The notes under the pieces are model-generated. The model worked only from the letters and a program-made list of their open reading frames with translations. It was not told the origin of the DNA and did no database searches. The position numbers were made by a program, and so were the translations under genes. DNA of 64,000 nucleotides from Chytridium lagenaria (Eukaryota > Chytridiomycota > Chytridiomycetes > Chytridiales > Chytridiaceae), in NCBI GenBank assembly GCA_025449115.1, contig JAHLKC010000002.1:186001-250000 (forward strand). Direction: 5' to 3'. The first letter of the stretch is position 1, and every line of letters starts with the position of its first letter. This document shows positions 1-12,470 of this stretch, in pieces.

Positions 1-246
1 TTGTAGTTTTATTTATCTCATCTTTTTTACCATTACATCTTTTAAGTCCAATCGAGTCCACGCCATTTGCCATCTTCATTCCTTTACGTCTTCCTTTGAT
101 TTCATCTTTAAGAAAGTCAGCCTCCTCCTGTTGGTCATTAGCAAATACCATAATCCTTATTGTCAACAGTATTCTCAGTCTGGCAATATAATTCATAAAA
201 TTAAGACACGTATATGTGCCCTTGATGTCTATCTTCTTTGATTTAA

Positions 247-375
247 AAGAAAGAAGAGGATGCATCAGAAAGGTACAAACAGATTGTGTAGCTAGAGGGG
301 GAGCGTCAGGAAACGATGGTGAGGGAACGTGACAGAATTACAGCTGAGATAGAAGCTCTTTTAGAAAGTAATTAA
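247..375 (+). pseudogene. Coiled-coil coding remnant with internal stop
   Basis: One frame reads as a charged, helix-forming peptide (ASERYKQIV, then ERQETMVRERDRITAEIEALL) that ends at a TAA at 373-375. It is interrupted by an in-frame TAG at 289-291 and has no start codon or upstream continuation that I can find. It may be the decayed 3' end of a coiled-coil gene, or chance. The family is not recognisable. Confidence 0.25.
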
Positions 376-539
376 ACGACAAGAAAACGTTTCAAGGTAA
401 GGTAACAGGTTTTTGTTTTTGGAAGATCTTCTTTTCTAAAGATAAAGTCGTTGTTGGTATACAGATGAACCTCTTAGCTTCGTTCCATATCATGGATTCG
501 CCCCGGACTTTGGGGGTTCCCCCTATGCCTCAATTTTGT

Positions 540-681
540 AAGCGGAATTGAACGATCAAGTGTTTGGGCAACGACGAGTAGACCTGGAAAAACAGAATCA
601 GAGGGCATTTGCGTATTTGGGATAATTACGCTGCTGGTGTTGGCAGGGAAGATGGCGGTGAATCTTGTGCTTTCAAAGTAG
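540..681 (+). pseudogene. Truncated MAPEG (MGST3-like) 3' remnant
   Basis: Positions 619-681 encode GIITLLVLAGKMAVNLVLSK followed by a stop, which closely matches the C-terminus of the MGST3-like gene at 1124-1684 (GLTGKFAVNLVLSK). Immediately upstream the similarity continues in a different frame (QRAFAYLG against RAQGNFGLLG), so the piece is frameshifted. No N-terminal exons, such as the FNCVQRAHQNTLE region, are visible before it. It is best explained as the leftover 3' end of a tandem duplicate of the neighbouring gene. A gene broken by assembly error is less likely, because the 5' half is absent. Confidence 0.6.
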
Positions 682-1123
682 AATAAAAATATGTGTTGTA
701 ATGCCCCGTATCTATTGACCGTAGAAATAGTCTGCGCTATGATTTTCTTTTACTCTTTCAGTTCGAAAGTTTTATAAAATGGTGAGGATCAGGTGAAATC
801 CGCAACTGCTGATGCCATTCTTGAGGTAGTCGTATCCAAGTATCCAACATCCAAGACATTGCATCCACTCGTCTTCAACCACGTCAAAACAATGCAGTAG
901 ATGAAGGCAATTCGGCGTATAGATTACTAATAATATCTAGCAAAAAAAGACACTGAAAACAGGAATCAAGAAAACCCGATTACAAAGCCATGCATCTCTC
1001 TGCTGACACGTCCAATCGTCATATTTTCCGACCGACCGAGAAACCCTTATAAAACCCCCATCTCCCGCACTACACAAACATCCTACAACCTCATCAACTA
1101 TATCCCCTACCCAGAACTCAATC

Positions 1124-1684
1124 ATGGTCGCCATCACCATCCCCTCCGAATACGGCTATGTAAGACATTACATACCCATTTACTGAACCCTAACACAACG
1201 ATCAAGGTCATTGGCGTCGCCGCCAGCTCCGTCCTCTTCGTCACCAGCCTTGGCTTCAAGGTCGGCTCTGCCCGCAGGAAGGCCCAAGTCCCATATCCCT
1301 CATGTATGCTGAAAGAAAGAAGCAGAGGAAGACAGAGCCAAGCACATCTTCAACTGGTAATAACTACCCCCCCCTTTCCTCCCTCCTTTACTGTTCGTAA
1401 ACTAACCGCTATACCATCCGTTCAACAGTGTCCAACGCGCTCACCAGAACACCCTCGAAGGATACCCTGCTTTCCTCGCCCTCCTATTTGCTGGTGGTGT
1501 CGAACACCCCGTCATCGCTGCGTCCGCTGGTGTCGTCTTCCTTGCTGGAAGGTACTTTTACGCAAAGGGTTACTCTTCTGGAGATGTCAAGAAGAGGGCA
1601 CAGGGAAACTTTGGATTGCTTGGGTTGTTGACGTTGCTTGGACTTACCGGAAAGTTTGCGGTTAACTTGGTGCTCTCAAAGTGA
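1124..1684 (+). CDS. MGST3: Microsomal glutathione S-transferase 3-like (MAPEG)
   Basis: MAPEG-family integral membrane enzyme. MGST3 homologues conjugate glutathione to lipophilic substrates and reduce lipid hydroperoxides in the ER or mitochondrial outer membrane. Three exons: 1124-1159, 1207-1356 and 1429-1684, with a branch-point-like ACTAAC at 1401. Exon 1 gives MVAITIPSEYGY. The exon 2/3 junction recreates the family hallmark FN-C-VQRAHQNTLE, split within the Cys codon. Exon 3 continues through GGVEHPVIAA and GRYFYAKGY to GKFAVNLVLSK and the stop, the expected length for the family. The reading frame is lost twice in exon 2 (about 1300 and 1312), where the expected MYAEKKEAEEDRAKHIFN segment sits one base out each time. 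Flanking conservation suggests sequencing deletions rather than decay. A truncated relative lies just upstream. Confidence 0.93.
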
Positions 1685-2753
1685 GACACAATTGTTTGTT
1701 GTTTGTAATAAAGAGTCCTGCTGCGAAGTTTTTGTGTACATTAGCTCGATTTTTTGTATTTTGTTGTATGTATTGTTTCTATGGTTGCAATCGAAAATAT
1801 CGAAGCTTCGCGACGCTCGAAAATGTTGAGGGACGCAACTTTATGAACTTGGCTTTATTGTTATGGTTTTTGGGACAATATCCTCGTTAAATGTTGCAGT
1901 TCTCGGACAACATCCTTCATATAATGGGGTTAATGAGGGTAGCAGGACTGCATAATGTGGCAGTTGAGATTATATAAAGCTAGGACTAAAAATCTACGTG
2001 TTTTGTGGGCAAAGTTATACCAATATTTGTCCGATAAAGAACACATCGTTGGCTTATCAACCACATCTAAGTACAAAAAAAATACAAAAATAACAAAAAA
2101 TGCATAACTTGAATTCAGAAAGTAGAAGGAAAAATTATATTTATAATTATTACCAAACGTCTTCATTGGAGATTGTGTTAAAACAAAAATCAAATCACAA
2201 AAAGATAGCAAGTGATGAAAAACACAAATACATGAAGTAGGAAACAGTAAAAAACAACAATAAAAACAAACGAAAAAAAAAAAAACTTCTCGTATAAGCA
2301 AAAGAATCAAAGATGATTCATTAAAAGATTTAAGATAAAGGGAAAAGATGGGTATCAAATAACTTCATCTCTCACAATGACAACCAACGTGTCGAGATAC
2401 TTGGAAAAGGCAAAAGTAAGAAAGAAACTTTAAAGACATAAGAATGCTATCATAGCATTGATGGTGAATGCAAGGATGTAAAGTGAGGGGAAGAAAAAAA
2501 AAATCAACGCAAAACAGACAATGACAGTAGAAGGAAAAGCCAGTAAGATAAGCAGCAATGGAAACAAACACTTATTGAAAAAGCATAAAAGAAATATTGA
2601 TATCATGCGTTAGGAACAACTAAAAGCTTGGCATAATTAAAGCTCTTTGATAAACAACGATGGAGGGGGCAATTCAAGAGCAACAACGAAAACACTAAAG
2701 TAGAAATTAGAGAGTAAATGGGTAGAAATGTATGAATCTCACGCCTCCCCTCT
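1685..2753. other. AT-rich intergenic region
   Basis: This lies between the MGST3-like stop and the 3' end of the minus-strand F-box gene. It is A-rich on the plus strand (many poly-A runs around 2040-2300). Open frames here are low-complexity Phe/Leu/Ser strings typical of non-coding AT-rich DNA. I see no gene, RNA or repeat I can support. Confidence 0.6.
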
Positions 2754-5700
2754 CTACGACCGTCGCTGCGGTCCGTCCCCATCTCCATCCTCATCCAAAC
2801 CCCCATCCCCACTCAAAAGCCCCAACCTCCATCGGCTGCGCATCCCCAGTCGCTGCTCGCCTGCACAGGCACCCAAAGGCGATCCAGCACTTCCGGCACT
2901 CCCCACACAAGCGGCCATAAACTCTAAAGGCTCCCAAACCCTACATCCGCGTCTCCTCAATCTTCCTAAAAGTGCTCGCACCTTCATCGCCGACGCCGAA
3001 GCCGAAACAGGCGCAGTTCCTGAGGAAGGGGATACAATACGTTCAGGTGATGGTGACTGAGGGGTGATAGAGAAGGCGGAGAGTTGAAAGGTGAAGCGGT
3101 CATTCCATTTTTGTTTTGAGCGAGTGCGGCGGCAACGGCTGCAACGGCGGCGAGTGTCGCGGTGCCGTTTGCAAAGACAGGGGGAAGGAAGTTTCGGAGC
3201 TGAACGAGATTTTCTACTATATGGGAGAGACCAATTTCACTGCACTTGGATGGAGAAGAGGTGGAACCAGCGAGTTGGTGCATGGAGCCGTGCGGAGAGG
3301 ACACTGTGGACGCGGCAATGTTATTTGCGCCAACGGGATCGTTAGGCACGACAATGAGGGTTTGCAACCTTGTCAGGTGAGTTGCAATGTGTGTTAAGAC
3401 CGACATCAGTGAATCCTCCACCTTGCTCAGGGCGGAAGGCAAAGTGACGAAGAGTAGTAGCGAGTCCAGATGCAGCGATGGTGTGCAGAGTGGCGTCAGT
3501 GAGGAACGAAGTAAAACGGAGGTCAAGGGTGCGAAGATGGAGAATAGGACGAGGGTAAGCAGTAAGCGGGAGAGGAACGATTGGTGCAGCGGTAGCAGAA
3601 GACGCGCTAGCAAGGGGGGAAGGTACAACTGGCGCATGTGCTGAACCCAATGGGGATGTCGGTGAAGTCTTCTGAGTGAGCTGAGGGTTGGACTGGGATC
3701 CTGTATGAGAAATCATGAACCACTGACTAATCCGAGAAGAGATCCATGACTACCTCCCAGAGCAGACGACTGCAAAAGCGGACGCGGCGTGACCTTGGGC
3801 GATCCAGGTGCAGCAGTAGCATGCCTCAGACCAAGCTTAGGTGACGAAGGGGGTGAAGGATGGTACGAAGAAGGCGCAACCGACCTTGCCACATACTGCT
3901 GCTGTCCACTTGCATTGTTCGCCCCATTGGAAGCAGATGAACCGCCGGCAAGCGCCATAGCAAGCGGATTGTTGTGTTTTAGCCATCATCAATTGTGAAT
4001 GTGACCTCGACATGGCCAAATTCGGGGACCCTGGCGGTGTGTTGCGGAAATTTAAGGATGAACTCACTGAGACAGGTCCACCGTGACAACACCAGTTGCA
4101 CCAGAGAGCTTGTATGAAGGCACCGATGACAGCGTAGGGTTAGAAGCGCTGGAGCCTGTAGACGACGCCAGCGACCCGGTTGAGCCGGGTAAAGCTAGAG
4201 TTGCCTGAGCCTGTCGACACCACATACTGCCAGCAATAGCATCCAGTGGTGGAATGGCCATTTAATTGCAGGTCAATAAGGCGTGGACTCCTCCTGGCCA
4301 AACAGTTAGAGTATCAACGGGAAGCGGCACCCGCAAGGCGGGACCAAGATACCCTCAAATGCTTCAACGACTGTGGAAGTTTTGAAAACACTGAAAGTTC
4401 CAAGCAAGTCTGCCACAATGTCCTCCATGACTGCGTCGGATGAGAGAGCGTGAGGTTGCCCAAATCCAATGATTCAAGGTTAGGTACAAGCGGAAGGAGC
4501 TCTGCAAGAAGGGCCGCCTCGGGGTCACGCAATCTCTAATAGTGATCCTCCTCAACTTGGGTCGAACATGAATGAGAGGTCTAGCAAGCGGTGATGACCG
4601 ACTGCCACTGCACCAATCCATGCCACCACTCCCCACAGAACCTCCCTGCCCACCACCAGCCTCACGACCACTCGAAAGGTCGACGCGTTCAACACGTAAT
4701 TCCTCAAGGTTTGGGCAGCCCCACCAGATGCTCTGAAACGACAATCTCGTAAACCGAATCCCACCTCCGTTGCTACCACCCGATGTCCCTTCAGGGCTCT
4801 TAGTAAATGCGCTTCCCATGAGTGCAATTTGCCTCAACTGCATCCCACAGTTCAAAACAGCCACCCTCAACACAGCATCTGCAGCAGCTGTGACACATCT
4901 CTCATAGAAGACAAGACGTTTAAGGTCCGTAAAATGAGCAAAAAGACCACCCAACTTCTTATCCGTAGGGAGAAGGCAATTTAGAATACGCTCAGGCGTA
5001 GTACTCTCTGCAAGGACAGGGTCTTCCTCCTTGCCTCGGGTTCGTCGGCTGTAAGAGGACGAAGAAGATGACGAAGACGCCGACGATGGGGACCGCGTTG
5101 GCCACGTCGAATATGAAGAAGTAGAAGACTGGAACGGTGTCGGGATTCCGTTCTCCTCGGAGGTGTGGTGTAGGCCCAGAGTCAAAGAAGCCACCCCAAG
5201 TTTTGCTACCTCCAGCAGGTGCAGAATCACGACTGGAAGCCAATCGCCCTGGTCCACGCGGCAGTGGTGCTGACCAGAGAACGATGCCGAGGAGGAGGAC
5301 GACGACGACGATGGCGACGATTCAACTGCTGAAGTGACCGCCGCGATCCAGCCCATCCACCGTCAGAAACGATGTCATTTCAGATGTAGCCCTGCTCCTG
5401 GCCTCTAACTCTCGAGCAGCAGAAGCAGCGGCAGCGGCCTCAGCCTCAGCTCTTTTCTCAAGGTAATTACTTAGGATTAGAATTTTTCGCGGTTCGAAAA
5501 GGTCAGTGCAAGCGATGCGAGAGTTGGCATTTCCAACAATCTTGCTGGACCCAAAGCCAGAAACGGCGGACGGAGTCATTACTTGATAACGTGTTTGGCA
5601 CGGATAATGCTAGTGAGGATAGGGATGCCTTGCGAAGGAACCCATCGCCTAATACTTTTTCAATGGCATCCGCGTCCATGTCAAGAAGCATTTCTGTCCA

Positions 5701-6945
5701 GAATGCTTGTGGTGGGTAAAGGATATTTTTGGCATAAGGAAGCAGTCTCTCAAGCCATCCATCTGGGTTCCGTGCTGTCGTTCCAACGAGAACGATGAGA
5801 GACGCATATTATGTAATCTTGAGGCAGTCATCGTGGCAGTTTTACTCGCTCCGGCGGCAACTGAAGTACGTGAGCACGTCTGTGACGTGACAGAAGTCCT
5901 TGCAGTGAGCGAAGCACGAGGCCGAGGGAATTCAAAGGGTGCGGATTGTGGTGATGGGAGTAGTAGACGCGACGACATCTTCGGCGGCCAGTTTCTTCAC
6001 AATCTCAATGTTAAGATGAATACCCTTAAGGAATCGTTCAGTTTGTCGGAAACCATCGACGACGGGGGCTCTCCAAAGCCATTCGATGACAGCAGCTGAA
6101 ATGTCTAAGCGCAGCAGGCTTGAATGAGCGAATTCAAGAGACAAACGGCGCCATCAAATCAAAACGTTAATAAAATAAAAATTAATTTGAAAACAAAAGA
6201 GGGATGCCTGGTGGCGAGGCTTCAGCTTTAAGGCTGGTGCGATGATGCGTCTGTGGGTAGAAATGCGATTTTAACATGGATGGGGGCGAGGCAGGAGCGG
6301 TGGACAAAGGGTTGGGAAGGGGGGGGGGAAGGGAAGATGGAGAGCAATTGGCTTGGAGGCGAATTTCGATGAACGCGGCATGCAAACCGTGGAAAGGTGG
6401 GCATGCATCATCTCCTCTACTCATCACACGCAACAATTAAACTCACCAAAGAGAGAAAAGAGATTGTTGGGCCGTTGCGGTTCCCATCGCATGCAGATAC
6501 TGTGCCACGTTCGCCCACACCTCTGGCGGCAGGGCCTGGGGACCCTTTCTCACGTCCGAAGGGGCGATGTAGACTGCCCTGCGTTAATAGAGATGATAGA
6601 AGTTTGTTTGATGGCTTGATCGTTTAATGGCGAGGGAGGTGCTGATGATGGTGATAGAGACGAGGATGCCATTAAGAGTTGCTGCTGAAGCAGGGCGATG
6701 CTGGAAGACGGGGAAGATGGGAGGTTTGATGCGTTCTCCATGGTATGAGCAGACCTTGGAGAAGCTGAGGAAGACGAAGATGAAGACGATGCAGCGACAG
6801 CGGATATCGATGGGGCTGAGGAAGGCTGTCGCACAGCGTGGGAGAGATGGTCGTCAGAGCTGCTCTGCCGCGGTAGCGAGGTGCCAAGCAGCAGCAGTGA
6901 CGGAGACACCTGTGCCTGAGAGACAGTAGTAGGTGTATGGTGCAT
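2754..6945 (-). CDS. Large F-box/leucine-rich-repeat-like protein
   Basis: Probable substrate adaptor of an SCF (Skp1-Cullin-F-box) ubiquitin ligase. The start chosen is the ATG at 6945. The first ~130 residues are Ser/Pro-rich and disordered, as is common in fungal F-box proteins. An F-box helix follows at 6548-6447 (ALPPEVWANVAQYLHA) and ends at a good GTGAGT donor at 6446. The next recognisable coding is AAVIEWLWRAPVVDGF near 6090, after a probable intron ending TTTCAG. Leucine-rich repeat-type segments follow: LERLLPYAKNIL, LTLGLHHTS, LKRLVFYERCV, IRFTRLSFQSIWWGCPNLEEL, LVPNLESLDLGNLTL and LHLRTLDLRFTSFLTDATL, then a disordered tail to the stop at 2754. Several frame changes (near 6555, 5840, 5340, 4530 and 3390) break the gene; some are introns and others apparent one-base indels. 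Exon boundaries are therefore approximate. Confidence 0.72.
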
Positions 6946-8058
6946 CAGGTGATGAGAGATAGAGGTATCTTGTGACGGTGAATCGCAGAAGAGCGCTGAA
7001 GAGGACGACGGGCCATTTTCTTTTTCCGAAAACCCCTTGTTGGTCTAATAAATGCTGGGTGTTGCCTTGAAATGAGCTTTTCTTAAAAATAAAGAATGTT
7101 CGACAAGCCATGGTATAAACCACAAGTGGAATCAATCAATTTCAGGGTGTCAGCCTCCAGAACATTTCCAAAAATTATAAGGATAACTACGTAAATAAAA
7201 TATTTACTAGTGGAGCTATAAAAAAATACGTGCTTCTTTTTAGTCCACTAAAAGAACATGCCACCCCTCCCTACGTCTTTCCAAATTCCCTCCGAAATGC
7301 TATTCTCACCACACAATCAACTTACGCCTTGCATCGCCTTCTCCGATCATCTCATCAATGGTGTCCCCCAGAATTCGCACACGTACTCGTTCTCATCGCT
7401 TGGTCCAAAGTATGTGTGTGGACAGAGTATTTCTCTTATTTAAGAACTCCGCTGGCACATGATGCTGATGAAACGGCTTCGGCGCACGTTTAAAGTGTGC
7501 CGTTAAAAAGGGGTCGATGTTGGATGTGTGGATTAGAGGGTGGGAAAAGGTTGAGCCTCTTTAAGATCGCGAAAGATTGTGAGAATGGAAGTGGACATCA
7601 AAGATCGAGACTCCCACTTGTTCAGAAAAATCCACTAGTTTCAATTTCCTTTTTGTACATATTGCAAATATCACACATATCAAATAGATTCGACCGCGGC
7701 TTTTAAGTCAGGGTTAAGACTCAAGCTCTGAATTCGTGAATCGCCCGCCATACACGAGGCCAGACTGCGAGAGCGATGTACAACTAGAGTTTTGGAGGTT
7801 GCGAAGAGATTTTCCCCGGCGGCAAGTGTACGTTGATGGCACTCGGGAGTTAACCTAAATTTGTAAAAAAAAGAAGAAGAGTGGTAGTAGAGAGAAGGGA
7901 GGTATTGGTGCGAAGATGTGGACTCAGAAGTACGCAGCTTCTTCGGCCTGCTGATTTTAGATATAACCGCCACGCAAATCAAACCCTACGACGTTCTTAT
8001 TCGTAAGCTGATTAAAAGTACAAGTCCCTATTTAGAGCAGGGGCAATGAGCGACTCAG
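6946..8058. other. Intergenic region between F-box gene and weak gene
   Basis: This holds the presumed promoter of the minus-strand F-box gene. An A/T-rich stretch at 7180-7230 contains a TATA-like CTATAAAAAA. Short open frames at 7258-7443 (+) and 7680-7982 (-) exist, but I could not connect either to splice sites, neighbours or a known family. I do not call a gene here. Confidence 0.4.
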
Positions 8059-8531
8059 CGACTGTTCTGTAGATATTTTTCGTCCAAATTCTTGACCAAA
8101 GATCGTAAAGGAAAACATCTGCGCGAGAAATCAGCAAGCGCGAGGCTGATGAATATACAAGCAGGACTCACATATGTATAAAAACAAGACGCTATGGAGT
8201 AAATTTTCAGCGTCGCGTGGTTATATTTATCAACCATTTGACTGCGACGTCGGTAGTCAGGTGAGTTTGCAAGCTATCTTTGTTGGGCGCATTTGTGCAA
8301 TTCACCCTCAGGATTTTCTTTAGATGTATTAGATCTGAGAATTGGATGATTGACATTTTCGGCATAAATGTGTATAATGTTTCTTTCAAAAGTAAATGTT
8401 GATCTTATAGATGCCTACTTCGTTTGAACACGACGCGAAACGCTGTTGGTTACAGTTATATACGGGCGCCGAAGGCAGATGCCGTGAAAGCAAAAAAGGA
8501 ATCGTTGAAAGCTCCTCAAAATCTCCAGTAG
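8059..8531 (+). CDS. Possible small multi-exon gene, unknown function
   Basis: Three exons join in phase with good fungal splice sites: 8059-8175 (acceptor GACTCAG, donor GTATAA), 8211-8260 (acceptor AATTTTCAG, donor GTGAGT) and 8411-8531 (acceptor CTTATAG). The product reads YFSSKFLTKDRKGKHLREKS, then SARLMNIQAGLTY, RRVVIFINHLTATSVVRCLL and AVGYSYIRAPKADAVKAKK, a short basic protein. No initiating ATG is found in the first exon; an upstream exon, possibly ending at the GTAAGC near 8004, would be needed. Beyond 8531 another frame stays acidic and open to 8684 (SEWDSDIDGIIEF), so the true 3' end may lie further on. I do not recognise the family. A small organellar protein is possible but unproven. 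Confidence 0.35.
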
Positions 8532-8723
8532 ACGAACGCTTGACCGAGTCAACGGAAAACGGCGCCGAAGCTGAAGTTGCAACGTAACTTCAACAAAGCC
8601 ACTTTTCGTCAATATCATCCTCGGATGTATAGCATATGCTGACTTCAGAGTGGGATTCTGATATTGATGGTATTATCGAGTTCTGAAAAAAGTTTTTTTA
8701 ACACAAGACAGTAAGGCTTATCA

Positions 8724-8725
<2 letters not shown>

Positions 8726-8761
<36 letters not shown>
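8726..8761. repeat. (AT)n dinucleotide microsatellite
   Basis: Perfect run of about 18 alternating AT units in an intergenic region, between the weak gene ending near 8.5-8.7 kb and the F-box gene at 9403. Confidence 0.95.
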
Positions 8762-9402
8762 CGCGTGACGGTTGCAGAAAGATGACAAAGAAATTCATAT
8801 AGTAGATACGAGCGGTTATTAAAATTAAAATAAAACTGGCTAATAGCGGGTTCGTTGGAACTCTCATTATTTCTGAGCCGTTCCCCACCCCTGTCCCCTT
8901 ATCAGAAATCTAGTAAACATCTGAGACGTAAAATGCGTTTACGCGTTGAAATCTGAAGAGCCTAAGTCTTTTATCTTTCTTTTACAAGGAGTAAAGCACT
9001 AAAGACCATGCCAAAGATAGTAGCGTATGCCGCAAAGGGTTCTCACAAGATGGGTCTTTGGCTTTACTTCCCCGCAAAAAGGGGATGCTCGTTGTGCCCC
9101 GCCAGCTTATCGCCGTCACCAAAGGATGAAGAAATTTGATTCGACTCACAGGCCAAAAAAAAAAAAAAAAAACGAAGACCCACCCTTTTATCAGCTCGAC
9201 GTATTGACTTGCCCACCCATTCAAGCGACATCACGGACCTCCTCCTGACTGGGGGCCGTCGCTTTTGCCGCTTAGCAGTTCATTCAGCCTATCCTGCAGT
9301 TGAAATTACATCGCAGCAGTGTATATTGAAGACCGATTGTATACCGAGCTCACATATATTCACGATAAACTTTCTCCGGGTTTTCTTGCACAGATTCAAA
9401 CC

Positions 9403-12400
9403 ATGGCGTCGTCCTCCACAACAGCTATGGATGCCACGTCTTCCTACCATCCAAACGCTTTCTTCTCTTCTACCAGTGCGTCGATAGCACCAAATACATC
9501 TTCCTCGTCAACCTCAAATTCCTTCCCCAACCCCCCATCCATCTCCGTCTCATCATCATCCGCCACCAAAGTCTCTCACTTTCAAGGATCCTTTGACCGT
9601 CCCAGTGTCCTCCCTCCAATGGGTCCTCTGTCGGACTTTCCAGACATGGACAATGTCATGGCACAGGTCCGGTCCTTCTTGGACAGGAGTGGTGCCTCCA
9701 AACATGTGGCTAACGAACCCCGTTTTATGTCTGTTGAGCCTGAAGAGAGTGATGGGGCAGCGGGGAGCCGGGCGCGAACCTTAGAGGGGGATTTTGGGGA
9801 TCAAAACCACCTGCAAGAACCCCCGAGAGCTCGTCAACAAGGTTTGGTTGGCGGTCTGCCACTCCCGTAAGGTCGTGGGGAGATCACTTGCCACCTTCTC
9901 AGCCGTGGCCGAGCGCTGTACCAGCAAATGACGGTATGGACTTGGACGCTTCTGATGTGGGGTACGATGAAGATTATGGGAAGCAGTCAACTCCATTCAC
10001 CGGAGGATCTTATCAACCTTCATCCACAGTGCCTATGGCATATCACGACCACTTACGGACATCACCGGATTCGTTTCCGTTGATAGCTGGTGCTGGTCTT
10101 CTTGCAGGCCTGGGCGTTGGGCGAGGTGTTGAATTTGCTGACATGGAGGGTGACGAGGACGCTGCTGAGAACGCAGAAGAACACACCAACAGATCCAACC
10201 CATTTTCTTTATTCGGTACTTGTTAATTGCCTCAACGGTCTTCGCTCTATTAATGATAACGCGAGGACAATGGAGGTTGCGAGAGCGCTCTCTGTCTGTC
10301 GCATGGGGCTCGAGTACATTTCCATTATCGATAATGGCGTGGCGAGGAATGAGGTACAGAATCGGTACATGATGCTAGCTGCTGCCTCTGCTCCTCCGCC
10401 TCTCCCAGTTTCAGGGACGGGAAAGGGGAAGGGAAGGAAAACTGGCGGTAGGGCCAAACATCATAAAGCACACACCGGTGGGAGGTCTTTGAACCTTCCA
10501 GCAGAGATTTTATTGAGAGTGTTTTCATTCTTATCAGAGCCTGATCAAAGTGGTGCCCAACCAACCGCTGCTACTGCCCAGCAGACAGCACAAACTATGG
10601 CCACGCTCGGACCAGTCCCAGCTTCTGCATTGTATTCTTGTTCACTTGTATGTCGACAGTGGGACGTGCAAGCGTCAACGGAGTTGTGGAAAAGAGTTAC
10701 GATGGATGACGACGCGCCTAGACTCAGCCGATTTGTGGTTTCGCTTTCTTCCACTGCTTTGTCCGGAAGGAATCGTGGAAGTCTTGTGCGTGTGATCTCC
10801 ATCGCTTGCACCGACGCCGAGTTATCCCTCCTTGCTCTTGCCGCAACCAAACTTCCCGGTCTTCACTCCCTCGAGCTGCGTCGCTCTTTCATCCCCAACG
10901 CCTCCTCCTACCGCCTTCTTAACCGTCTCCGTCTCCGTTTCCCAAGTCTCCGCTCCCTCGTTGCGGACATGATTCCCCCAACCGCCCTTTCCGATATCAT
11001 TTCAATCGTCCGTGGTGCCACCCTCCTCTCCAACCTTCACGTTTCCGTTGGACCCCCTGACCACCGCGTCCTCCCACCTGGCATCGGCTCACCCCCACCT
11101 GAAACTATCCAATCTCTTCTCTGGAAGATTCCAAACCTCCGCTCCATATCCTTCTGGCGCGTCTCCCTCCCTCGTGATGAAGGTCTTTGGGTGCCCGCAC
11201 TCGCCAGCTCATGTCCCTCCCTTAAAGCTATACGCATAGACGATTGTGGTGACATCTCCATGGACATTCTCGTGGGTCTCTGGCGACGTTGTGACCTTCT
11301 CGAATGCATCTCAATGAGGAAAGTGAAGAGACGGACAGCGTTTACTGAGCTTGTACCGAGACAGAGTATGAAGAGGGTCGTTTTGGATGGGTGCTGGATG
11401 AATGATAGCCTTTGTGCGGCTATTGGGAGGAATGCACCAAATTTGGAGATATTCTATATTGAGGATGATTGGGCCGATGATGATTTTAAGCACCCGCTTG
11501 CACCGACTGTGGTAAATGAGTTAACGGACGCGGGGGTGCTAGAGTTGGCGAGGTATCAGCATAACCTAAGGGCTATCACGTTTATTGGGTGAGTTTCAGT
11601 GTGTTTAATCTTATCCCTTTCTTCTGGATATAACAGATCCACGTACTCTTCATTTTTAACCTTTTCAAAATCTTCTTAATGGTGTTTTGCCTCTCTTTTC
11701 AAATTTATAATTGACATATTGGAAATATTTCATTACTTAGGTTCCCCGGACGCCGCAATTTTCGTGCATCATCCCTCCGCCAGCTTCTTGATTCGAATCC
11801 TTCGTGTTTTGCGCTAAACCTTGCTCGCATGGACCCACAATGGCCGTACCGCATGTCTGACTCATGGCTGCTGGAACTTTCTCCATCTCTCCGTAACATT
11901 GAGATCTTAGAACTTTATATTCAAAACGGTATCACCGAAGACGGTCTCCTTGAAACCCTACGTCGCGCTGCGATCGCATCCTCCCTTAGTCCCAGATCCC
12001 TTCCCGGTGTTGGAGGCCCGCAAATGCAACAACCCGTCGTTGATGTTGACGCTGCGATTGCAACATGTGATCCCTCGTTTGTGGGTATGGGTCGTATGCG
12101 CCGGCTTGGGTTAAGTGGATGGTCGCAAGTAAGCGACCGGTCCTTGTTCTGTCTACCGATGCTGTGTCCGAGATTAGAGAGACTTGATATGGCCGGCGCT
12201 AATGTCACACCTGCAGGGTTGCAGAGCCTCGTGGATGCTGCAGGGAGGTTGAGGGAATGTGTTGTGACGGTTCCACCCACGGATTCTGGAGATGGGTTTG
12301 ATGAAGTGGGGGATGAGTCTGCTGATGCTTCTGGGGTTGGTGTGGGAGGAGTAAGGTGGGGGAATGTGATGCAGTATGATGATCCTGTGTCGGAGGATGT

Positions 12401-12470
12401 ATTTAGCCCATATTCGGTGTGGGAAAGAGAGGTTAGAAGACTTGGGAGGAGAGATGGCATCATTTATTGA
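9403..12470 (+). CDS. F-box/LRR protein
   Basis: Likely SCF ubiquitin-ligase adaptor. The start chosen is the ATG at 9403 in an ACCATGG context. The frame is open upstream to 9319, but that part looks like leader. The N-terminal ~280 residues are Ser/Pro/acidic and disordered. The F-box is near 10490-10700 (LNLPAEILLRVFSFL, then LYSCSLVCRQWDVQAS and LWKRVTM). Leucine-rich repeats follow with regularly spaced LHSLELRRSF, LRSLVADMI, LRSISFWRVSL, LKAIRIDDCGDIS and LECISMRKV, continuing after the intron with IEILELYIQNGI, MRRLGLSGWSQVSDRSL and LERLDMAGANVT. One clear intron runs 11589-11740. Two frame breaks, near 9810-9840 and at about 10205, need one-base corrections. The same domain order occurs in the gene at 2754-6945 on the other strand. 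Confidence 0.85.

Noticed and set aside
1306..1665. 119-codon Arg/Pro-rich frame across exons 2 and 3 of the MAPEG gene
   Set aside because: It reads through an intron and out of frame with the conserved MAPEG protein.
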